From Spirochaetia bacterium (GTDB taxonomy: Bacteria; Spirochaetota; Spirochaetia; Sphaerochaetales; Sphaerochaetaceae), in contig SABI01000028.1 in NCBI GenBank assembly GCA_009929055.1, positions 1-16,785 of the forward strand: 16,785 bases of DNA, in the 5' to 3' direction. A model generated the notes under the pieces. That model was not told the DNA's origin, did not search any database, and worked only from the letters and a program-made list of their open reading frames with translations. This document shows positions 7,294 through 13,020 of this stretch, piece by piece. The position numbers and the translations under genes were made by a program. Numbering within the stretch: the first letter of the stretch is position 1; every line of letters begins with the position of its first letter.

Positions 7294-8838
7294 CTATTCC
7301 TTATTTGAATAACTCACTGAAGCAACTCTTCCTCTGATTTCAACACCATTAAGTACTTCGATTGCTTTTTCTGCTGTATCACCATCTAGGGTAACAAATG
7401 AATATTTGTCATGAACACGAATAGAGTAAATTGCTTCTTTCTCAATTTCCAGTTTTTCAACTAAAATTTGAGAAAGTTCTTTTGCATACAGTCGTCTCAT
7501 TTTCCCAATGTTTATATAGATAGTTCGTGACCCTTCTGGAATGTTTTTTACAACAGGAGCTGCTTTTGCGACTGGAGAGGCAGAGGCTTTTGTTGTAATT
7601 GGTTTTTTAGCAGGAGCCTTTCTTTTATCTGAAGATGAGGAGCTACTTTTTTTAGGAGTATTGAGTTGTAAATATTCTCGTAATAAAAAGGCACTCACGT
7701 TACCTCGTTGGGTAAATGGTACATTCTTTTTGAATGCTTTTTTAAGAGCTTCAAGTTCTTCGGGTTGTGAATCAACTTTTACTTTTGCAGCTAATAGTTG
7801 TAATTTGCCTGCTGTTACGTCTTCTTGTGTTGGTGAGAGTCTAGTCTCTTGATCCATGAGTAATGTCTCCTTAGATGTGGTAATTTTCTGAGCCTCACTA
7901 GCCTTGATTATTGTGACAATACAGTGGGTATCCCTTTCCCATGTACATAAATGTTTCACCAAGTCAGTCAATTCCATTACAGTGACCCCAACAGGGACAA
8001 TTGTAATTGCTAAATTGCCAGCATCTTCTTGTAATTGAGTGATGTCGTTACTACAAATTAATTTGTAAGATAACGGTAATTTTGCTTTAAAGAGGCGTGT
8101 GTTTAAAGCATTTTTTGGTACTGATTGCCCAAGAACGATATAGAAAAGATCTCCTTTCAAGGTATAAAGGATATCTTCTACCTCTTTTATACTCACTCGG
8201 GAGCTTATAATATTCGTAATTGGGTATCTACTGCGGTACCATGATGATAGAGAGATAATGATGGGCTCATCAAAAAGCTCACTACTATCTCGTTGAAGAT
8301 CATTAAGAGTATGACAAAAATATTCTATATTTGTCTTTTTGCCAATTTTTGTGAAAATAAAACGACAATCATCAACAAAGAGTTGTTTTCTTATAGTAAG
8401 TTGTTCTGGGCTCTCTTCTTCGCCAAGAACGAAGGAGTGGAGTACAACTACTTCACTACAATTAGAAAGGTTAATGTTATCTCTTCTTAGGTGATCAATT
8501 GCCCTTATAGGTGTTGTGATAAGTAATTTTGATTGTTTGTGTAGAGCACTAAGATTTTCTTTTGGAGTATTTTCCTCACTTAAATAGATACCAGAAAATT
8601 GAGTTGAATACTCACTTTTAGTTCTAATCATTTCAAGTATATCTTGATCGACTATATAGACAATTGATGGAGAGGAAATTGAACCTTTCTTTTGTTCTTT
8701 AGCAAGACTTGCTGCTCTCGATAGGGATGCTTCTAATGCAAATTCTCCACTTTCAATACAGAGATAATGTACATCTGTTGTAGATGTAATGTTATCGAGT
8801 GCTTTTTTTAACGGAGAGGGAATTGATGCTGTACTCAT
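7294..8838 (-). CDS. Degenerate DEAD-box helicase-like protein with C-terminal DbpA-type RNA-binding domain
   Basis: A 514-residue protein with the layout of a DbpA-class RNA helicase but without its catalytic motifs. Residues 437-514 match the DbpA RNA-binding domain: IYINIGKMRRLYAKELSQIL, then IRVHDKYSFVTLDGD and EVLNGVEIRG. A flexible linker rich in Ser, Lys, Ala and Pro spans about 394-436. In the N-terminal half the helicase-like segment LITTPIRAIDHLRR (106-119) matches motif Ib (TPGR), but the DEAD position reads HSFV (134-137), the SAT position reads FTK (162-164), and no GKT P-loop is visible. It therefore probably cannot hydrolyse ATP and may act as an RNA-binding or ribosome-assembly adaptor; that role is inference. 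The ribosome site GGAGGTGG is two bases before ATG. It is first in a two-gene operon with the hydrolase. Confidence 0.78.
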   Translation of the reverse strand: MSTASIPSPLKKALDNITSTTDVHYLCIESGEFALEASLSRAASLAKEQKKGSISSPSIVYIVDQDILEMIRTKSEYSTQFSGIYLSEENTPKENLSALHKQSKLLITTPIRAIDHLRRDNINLSNCSEVVVLHSFVLGEEESPEQLTIRKQLFVDDCRFIFTKIGKKTNIEYFCHTLNDLQRDSSELFDEPIIISLSSWYRSRYPITNIISSRVSIKEVEDILYTLKGDLFYIVLGQSVPKNALNTRLFKAKLPLSYKLICSNDITQLQEDAGNLAITIVPVGVTVMELTDLVKHLCTWERDTHCIVTIIKASEAQKITTSKETLLMDQETRLSPTQEDVTAGKLQLLAAKVKVDSQPEELEALKKAFKKNVPFTQRGNVSAFLLREYLQLNTPKKSSSSSSDKRKAPAKKPITTKASASPVAKAAPVVKNIPEGSRTIYINIGKMRRLYAKELSQILVEKLEIEKEAIYSIRVHDKYSFVTLDGDTAEKAIEVLNGVEIRGRVASVSYSNKE

Positions 8839-8895
8839 TCCACCTCCACGGAGAATTCATTCATGCGATGCTCTTTCTTTTTGATCTTCTATTTT

Positions 8896-8924
8896 AGAAT
8901 ATACATCGAAGCTTCCTTTGTCAA
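8896..8924 (-). promoter_or_regulatory. Predicted sigma70-type promoter for the degenerate helicase operon
   Basis: Read on the minus strand: TTGACA (complement of 8919-8924, perfect consensus), a 17-base spacer, and TATTCT (complement of 8896-8901). Transcription would start near 8889, giving a leader of about 50 bases. Its -35 overlaps, base for base except one, the -35 of the rightward promoter. Confidence 0.7.
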
Positions 8925-8946
8925 GAAACCTCAGTTATGGTATTAT
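8918..8946 (+). promoter_or_regulatory. Predicted sigma70-type promoter for the coiled-coil/mltG operon
   Basis: TTGTCA (8918-8923), a 17-base spacer, and TATTAT (8941-8946), each with five of six consensus bases. The start would be near 8953, about 20 bases before ATG 8974. It is divergent from, and shares the -35 region with, the promoter on the opposite strand. Confidence 0.7.
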
Positions 8947-8973
8947 AGCATAGCTTAGATAAAGGAAGTATGC

Positions 8974-10125
8974 ATGGGCCGACAAATGATGCAAATTGAA
9001 GAAATTGCACGAGAAATTGAACACGTTTCCTCAGATTTACAAGATCTCTATGCTACTTTAGGAGAATATGCTATTTCTCATTCCAATTTACTCATTGAAA
9101 CAGTAGAATCTAAAAATTTATATCAAAAATTTATCAGTATTGCTGATCAAAGTGATTCCTTAAAAACTCGAATAAAGAGGCTAAAAGAACTTCATAACTC
9201 TATACTAGATGGAAAGAATCGGGTAAAAGAGATTGAAATAGAGAAGAAAGAGCTCATAGAAACAATGACCCTTCTTTATAGCAGAATTGGAGCTATTGCC
9301 TGGGAAGAATCTTACTCTCATGTGTTACACAAAGATATAGTAGAGAAAATTCCAACAATTACCCAATTACATGCTGATTATTCTTCTCTTACAACCCAAC
9401 ATCTCGAAGCGAAAAATAGGGCAAATGCTACTTCATGGTTTTTAAAAGTTCCTTTTTCAATTAATGAGAAAGTAAAAAAGAGTCATCTTAATAAACTTCT
9501 AAAAAGTAATACCAAATCTTTTATAGAATTTGGAGAAATAATTGCTACTTCATCCCTCATTTCTCTATTAGTAAGTGAACGTGCTATCCAGATTGGAGAG
9601 GAGTATGACCTCCTTTATACTCAAATAATCGATAAAGATGATGAACTTGTAATGGTAAAAGAGCAGATGCATGCAAGTAAAGATCAACTTGAACAAGAGG
9701 GCTTAGGGGGATCTTTAGCAAAAAAGATTGGAGAATTAGAAAATAGTCTTAAAGAATCTACTAAACAAAGAAAACTTGCTGCTCTCATGTATGGAAAGGC
9801 TGTAACAACCATGATGAGTACAGAAAAAGAGAAAGAGTTTCCTAAGGAGATGGATGAGTGCTTTCTCCATATTCTTGATCAGCAATACATTAAAACACAA
9901 CTCTTAAGGACTACGAAAAAACTTAGCATAGAACAAAAAATAGAAGAGCTCGTTCTCTTACTCAAACAAGATGAAGACCATATCCTCCATATTGAAGTCC
10001 AAATAGGTCAACTTAATCATCAAATTGAAGAAATTAACAGAACAATGGCAACCAAAAAAGAACAAATAGGAAAACTTCAAAATCAACTGGTAAAAGTCTT
10101 ACCATTAGAGATTACCAATGGGTGA
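8974..10125 (+). CDS. Predicted coiled-coil protein of unknown function, upstream of mltG
   Basis: A 383-residue protein I do not recognise. It is rich in Glu, Lys, Gln, Leu and Ile with long heptad-like stretches, especially at about residues 40-95, 215-265 and 315-375. It has no signal peptide or convincing membrane segment, so it should be cytoplasmic. The middle part (about 145-200) is less coiled and contains the less charged segment ATSWFLKVPFSINEKV. ATG 8974 is five bases after AAAGGAAG; an overlapping out-of-frame ATG at 8970 and in-frame ATGs at 8986 and 8989 are less likely. The gene overlaps mltG by eight bases and shares its promoter, so a structural role linked to cell-wall growth is plausible but is only inference. 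Confidence 0.8.
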   Translation: MGRQMMQIEEIAREIEHVSSDLQDLYATLGEYAISHSNLLIETVESKNLYQKFISIADQSDSLKTRIKRLKELHNSILDGKNRVKEIEIEKKELIETMTLLYSRIGAIAWEESYSHVLHKDIVEKIPTITQLHADYSSLTTQHLEAKNRANATSWFLKVPFSINEKVKKSHLNKLLKSNTKSFIEFGEIIATSSLISLLVSERAIQIGEEYDLLYTQIIDKDDELVMVKEQMHASKDQLEQEGLGGSLAKKIGELENSLKESTKQRKLAALMYGKAVTTMMSTEKEKEFPKEMDECFLHILDQQYIKTQLLRTTKKLSIEQKIEELVLLLKQDEDHILHIEVQIGQLNHQIEEINRTMATKKEQIGKLQNQLVKVLPLEITNG

Positions 10126-11482
10126 CAGAACCGATAAAGCTAAAGAGACTGCTCGTGAAATGCAAAAGAGAGAAAAAGAGTTTCAAAAGCAGATGCCTAC
10201 CCTGGAAGATGCTCGGATATTAGTTGAAAAAAAGAGGGCATTAGAGAAACAAAAGAGTGAAGCAACAAGAAAAGTTGTCGATTTGAAAAAATCACCTCCA
10301 CCCACTCCAAGCAAACCAAAACCAAAAACTTCTCAAAAAAAGAAAACAAGTCCAACAAAAAAACCTACGTCACAGACAAAGAAACCCCCTATTAAAAAAA
10401 ATACATCCCATTTAACTCACACAAAAAAGGGGAGAAAAGCACATCTTGCTACTCAAAAGAAACAAAAAACATCTCATAAAAAAATTCTTATCTCGAAAAA
10501 AAATCTATATATTGTCTTAGCAATTATTCTTTTTACAATTATCACGAGTGTGATAGGGATTACTCTGATAAGCAGAAGTCAAAAAAATGAGATATTCAGT
10601 TCTTCTTCCCCATATGTATCGGTTGAAATAGCTGATGGATTAAACGCTACCCATATAGCTTCCTTATTGGAAGAAATTGGTGTAATTAAAGATGCAAAAG
10701 GGTTTGTTGATTACCTCGTCTCTAAAGGAGATGAAAGAAATCTTCTTTCTGGATTTTATAATATGCAAAAAGGAAGTAGTTATGAAGAGATGAGAACTCT
10801 TCTTACCACAAAACCTCTCTCTTCTGAAATCCGTTTTACTATTTATAAAGGATCTGTAATAAAAGAAATTGATAATAGACTTGCTGCTTCTCAGCTCATC
10901 AAGAGTGGAGAATTTATTACTGCTATTGAACAACAAAGGATAGAGAAAAATTTACATTTTAGTGAAGGGTGGATATATAGTGACGTTTATACAATATCAA
11001 AAGGGGAAGATGTTGCTTCTGTTCTTGCTTCTCTCTCTATAGGCCGTCTATTTGATGTGTTGAAGAGAGAAATGGGACAAATTAGCCAAATTGACTATAG
11101 TGTAGATGATATTATCATCATTGCCTCTATGATACAAAGAGAGACTCAAAACCCTCTTCAAATGGCTGACATCGCCCGTGTTATATTTAATAGATTAGAG
11201 AGGAATGAACCACTAGGAATCGATGCAACAACCCGTTATGCCCTTGATACATGGAATAGGGATCTTACTAAGAAAGATTTTAGTGACTCAGGTGAATATG
11301 ATACAAGAAGAAGGGTAGGCCTTCCTCCTACAGGGATAGGTTCTGTAGGGCTAGATGCAATTAAAGCAGCTCTATACCCAGCAGACCATGATTATCTTTA
11401 TTACTTTCATGACAACGAGGGAAATCTTCATCTCTCTCTTACCTATCAAGAACACAAAGAGAGATATAATTCCCTGAAGTAA
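10118..11482 (+). CDS. mltG: Endolytic murein transglycosylase MltG (YceG-like) with long basic cytoplasmic extension
   Basis: MltG cleaves nascent glycan strands at the membrane and is thought to set glycan chain ends during peptidoglycan synthesis. The 454-residue protein has a cytoplasmic part of about 128 residues, a single membrane helix at about 129-151 (IVLAIILFTIITSVIGI), and an extracytoplasmic YceG domain. The catalytic region reads IIASMIQRET with E342 as the expected catalytic Glu. FNRLERNEPLGIDATTRYA, YDTRRRVGLPPTGIG and LTYQEH follow, all family signatures. The cytoplasmic part is unusual: residues 1-55 look helical and charged, and 58-125 are almost pure Lys, Pro, Thr, Ser and Gln. 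Its DNA contains several A7-A8 runs. It starts inside the coiled-coil gene (eight-base overlap, weak AGAG ribosome site), so coupled translation is likely. A tRNA gene begins 58 bases after its stop. Confidence 0.92.
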   Translation: MGDRTDKAKETAREMQKREKEFQKQMPTLEDARILVEKKRALEKQKSEATRKVVDLKKSPPPTPSKPKPKTSQKKKTSPTKKPTSQTKKPPIKKNTSHLTHTKKGRKAHLATQKKQKTSHKKILISKKNLYIVLAIILFTIITSVIGITLISRSQKNEIFSSSSPYVSVEIADGLNATHIASLLEEIGVIKDAKGFVDYLVSKGDERNLLSGFYNMQKGSSYEEMRTLLTTKPLSSEIRFTIYKGSVIKEIDNRLAASQLIKSGEFITAIEQQRIEKNLHFSEGWIYSDVYTISKGEDVASVLASLSIGRLFDVLKREMGQISQIDYSVDDIIIIASMIQRETQNPLQMADIARVIFNRLERNEPLGIDATTRYALDTWNRDLTKKDFSDSGEYDTRRRVGLPPTGIGSVGLDAIKAALYPADHDYLYYFHDNEGNLHLSLTYQEHKERYNSLK

Positions 11483-11515
11483 TTACCTCTCCATATATTG
11501 TGTTTTTCTCTTTCA

Positions 11516-11521
11516 TATAGT
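11516..11521 (+). promoter_or_regulatory. Possible -10 element for tRNA-Leu
   Basis: TATAGT lies 20 bases before the mature tRNA start and would place transcription near 11528. No good -35 hexamer is found at 16-18 bases upstream, so the assignment is weak. The tRNA could also be read through from mltG, because no terminator separates them. Confidence 0.3.
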
Positions 11522-11540
11522 AAGGTACTGATAGTTTTTC

Positions 11541-11624
11541 GCCGGCGTGGTGAAATTGGTAGACACGATAGACTCAAAATCTATTGTCCGCGAGGATGTA
11601 CCGGTTCGAGTCCGGTCGCCGGTA
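11541..11624 (+). tRNA. tRNA-Leu (anticodon CAA)
   Basis: An 84-base class II tRNA. The acceptor stem is GCCGGCG paired with CGCCGGT (first pair G-U), with discriminator A at 11624. The D stem is GTG/CAC around a loop with GG. The anticodon stem ATAGA/TCTAT encloses loop CTCAAAA, placing anticodon CAA at 11575-11577. There is a long variable arm. The T stem ACCGG/CCGGT encloses TTCGAGT. The long variable arm and A discriminator fit leucine, reading UUG codons. The 3' CCA is not encoded. Confidence 0.95.
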
Positions 11625-11650
11625 ATAATAACATTATAAGAGAATAAGTG

Positions 11651-11683
11651 AAGTCCATTAGAGTAATTCTAGTGGACTTTTCT
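11651..11683 (+). terminator. Rho-independent terminator after tRNA-Leu
   Basis: A 12-bp hairpin, AAGTCCATTAGA with TCTAGTGGACTT (one G-T pair) around loop GTAAT, running directly into TTTTCT. It lies 26 bases after the tRNA and should end the rightward mltG/tRNA transcript. Confidence 0.85.
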
Positions 11684-11728
11684 ATAGTGGGCATTTTAGT
11701 TTGGCGAGTCTTCATAGAGACCCCAAAT

Positions 11729-11758
11729 AAAAGGGAGACTTCAAAAAGCCTCCTTTTT
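11729..11758. terminator. Bidirectional hairpin terminator between tRNA-Leu and the leftward secreted-protein gene
   Basis: AAAAGGGAG pairs with CTCCTTTTT (one G-T pair). The stem continues after a one-base mismatch with CTT/AAG around loop CAAA. A and T tracts on both sides mean it can work in either direction. Read leftward, it lies 15 bases beyond the stop codon of the gene at 11774-12352. Read rightward, it backs up the preceding terminator. Confidence 0.8.
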
Positions 11759-11773
11759 AGTTATGTCGTTGAT

Positions 11774-12352
11774 TTAGTCAGTTATAATTTCAAAGGTAAC
11801 TGTAGCAGAATAGCTACCTGCAGAAGCACCATTAGTTTTTGGTATGGTATAATTGAACTCTTCATAACTTCTCACAATACCACCAACTGGTGATGCTTCA
11901 TACGTTAGTTGGTAAGTTGGTGGAGTTGTTCCTGTATTAAAACTTTTATCATATTCAGTAGTATTTCTCGTAACTGAGTAAGGTATGTGAGTATTTGAGT
12001 CTCCGATTAAAGTTAATTCAGTTCCAGTAGCTTCAATGGTTATTTCACTATTAATAACTCTACGAGCTAGCACATAAAAAGTACCAGTTTGTGCAGCTAA
12101 TGAAACATCTGTATTCTCAGCTACTGTTACGTCACTAACTGAACTAAAGAATAATGTATCAAAATCTAAACCAGAATAACCGGTTGCCAATGGTTGTAAA
12201 GAGGCTCTAATGCCAGTATTACCTACATTTTCTTCTACAAATGCATTAAGACGAATATAGGATGGATCTGATGCTGCAAATATCCCAAACATTGTCCCTA
12301 GGGATATCACTACTGTCAAAACTAAAGTTAATACTTTCTTGTTGTTTTTCAT
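11774..12352 (-). CDS. Small secreted beta-rich protein of unknown function
   Basis: A 192-residue exported protein with no name I recognise. The start is a Sec signal peptide: MKNNKKVLTL, a hydrophobic core to about residue 25, and a likely cut after Ala26 or Ala27 (IFAA/SD). There is no lipobox cysteine, and the mature part has no cysteine or membrane segment. The mature sequence is rich in Thr, Ser, Val, Tyr and Gly, and its last strand GSYSATVTFEI resembles the C-terminal strand of immunoglobulin-like or fimbria-like beta sandwiches. That suggests a secreted or surface beta-sandwich protein. I chose ATG 12352, preceded by AAAGGAG; an in-frame ATG further upstream (12406) would place a non-signal extension of 18 residues in front and overlaps the predicted promoter. 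It has its own promoter and terminator. Confidence 0.75.
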   Translation of the reverse strand: MKNNKKVLTLVLTVVISLGTMFGIFAASDPSYIRLNAFVEENVGNTGIRASLQPLATGYSGLDFDTLFFSSVSDVTVAENTDVSLAAQTGTFYVLARRVINSEITIEATGTELTLIGDSNTHIPYSVTRNTTEYDKSFNTGTTPPTYQLTYEASPVGGIVRSYEEFNYTIPKTNGASAGSYSATVTFEIITD

Positions 12353-12402
12353 AATTTCTCCTTTAGAGGGATAAATGCTAAGATTTTCTCTCCTATGGAT
12401 TA

Positions 12403-12432
12403 ACAATAAACCTCAAGTATGACTTATGTCAA
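12403..12432 (-). promoter_or_regulatory. Predicted promoter of the secreted-protein gene
   Basis: On the minus strand: perfect TTGACA (complement of 12427-12432), an 18-base spacer, and TATTGT (complement of 12403-12408, four of six consensus bases). Transcription should start near 12396, about 44 bases before ATG 12352. This also argues against the upstream in-frame start at 12406. Confidence 0.65.
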
Positions 12433-12468
12433 TACTTTTTATTATTTATTATTAATAAAGTTTAAAAT

Positions 12469-12496
12469 TGTAGTAATATATTAATATATTACTACA
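12469..12496. repeat. Perfect 28-bp palindrome
   Basis: The half-site TGTAGTAATATATT is followed immediately by its exact reverse complement, with no loop. It consists almost only of A and T apart from two G and two C at the ends. It begins 37 bases upstream of the predicted -35 of the secreted-protein gene. It has no T tract on either side, so it is not a typical terminator. It could be an operator or a cruciform-prone site. Confidence 0.85.
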
Positions 12497-12864
12497 TAAT
12501 AACAAAATAGTAGGGTGAACATATAACTAAATTCTCACCTTTAATATTATGTATTAAACATATTCTTTATGTATTTTGGTCTTTTTTTTCTTCTTTTTAA
12601 TTAAAATTAAGGTGGAAAGTATTTTATAATGTTAGATGTGTATTTGCCTCTCACTACCATGTTTTTATCTTTTTTGGATAATTTAGTAGTCTCTTAACAA
12701 TAAAAAGAGGATTTCATGATTTATCCATTCTCTAATAGTTTAGGAATAATAATAATAATAAGGTTCTATAAATTAACCTGCACTTTCTTAGATCTCTTTT
12801 ATGTGATACGGTTAATTGTCTCATAGAAACCGCGCTACTTTTAAGTTCTGATAAACCTATTGTA

Positions 12865-12882
12865 GCAGAAGTCTGTGGGACT
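12865..12882. repeat. Relic of an insertion-sequence end
   Basis: These 18 bases match 16 of 18 positions of 13003-13020, the inner part of the left inverted repeat of the ISL3-family element, in the same orientation. The sequence around them does not match. This looks like the leftover end of an older related insertion 138 bases to the left. The same bases also form a 5-bp hairpin (AAGTC/GACTT) before a T-rich run, so they could alternatively act as a weak terminator. Confidence 0.5.
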
Positions 12883-12986
12883 TTGTTTTTCTCCATTTTT
12901 TTATTTTATGTATCTTTTCAGGCGAGCGATAGTGACTTGACTATTACATTGTTCTCTAGATTTATTCGTTTGAGACTGTTACTATA

Positions 12987-12994
12987 GTAATTAG
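12987..12994. repeat. Left copy of the target-site duplication
   Basis: GTAATTAG lies directly outside the left inverted repeat and matches seven of eight bases of GTAATTAC at 14505-14512. Eight bases is the normal duplication size for the ISL3 family. Confidence 0.65.
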
Positions 12995-13020
12995 GGCTCA
13001 GTGCAGAATTCTGTGGGATT
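12995..13020. repeat. Left terminal inverted repeat of the ISL3-family element
   Basis: It starts GGCTCAGTGCAGAA and ends TTCTGTGGGATT. Aligned without gaps to the reverse complement of 14479-14504 it gives 18 identities in 26. Its beginning GGCTC is typical of ISL3-family ends. Confidence 0.75.

Larger units (their letters stand above)
12433..12986. other. AT-rich gene-free stretch left of the insertion sequence
   Basis: About 550 bases without a supported gene. It holds a perfect 28-bp palindrome (12469-12496), a short AAT tandem tract (five units, 12745-12759), and an 18-bp relic resembling the left end of the neighbouring insertion sequence (12865-12882). A TATAAT at 12625-12630 has only a poor -35. 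TTGACT at 12937-12942 followed 18 bases later by TTTATT could be a weak rightward promoter pointing into the element. A 36-codon ORF at 12716-12826 has a ribosome-like site but unremarkable composition, and I do not call it. Confidence 0.6.

Noticed and set aside
7541..7852. 103-codon open frame on the plus strand
   Set aside because: It is antisense to the Ser/Lys/Ala-rich linker of the pseudo-helicase; biased codons there keep the opposite frame open.
11648..11893. 81-codon open frame on the plus strand after the tRNA
   Set aside because: It runs through both hairpin terminators and into the antisense of the secreted-protein gene, and has no ribosome site.
12353..12406. Longer N-terminus for the secreted protein (start at 12406)
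   Set aside because: The added 18 residues would precede a perfect signal peptide, include its ribosome site, and begin inside the predicted -10 element.
12745..12761. AAT tandem tract as a possible CRISPR or regulatory repeat array
   Set aside because: It is only five 3-base units; no spacers or longer repeats exist anywhere in the window.
12716..12826. 36-codon ORF starting MIYPFSNSLG after AAGAGGA
   Set aside because: The ribosome-like site is suggestive, but the frame crosses the AAT tandem tract (Ile run), no promoter is convincing, and the composition is that of random AT-rich DNA.
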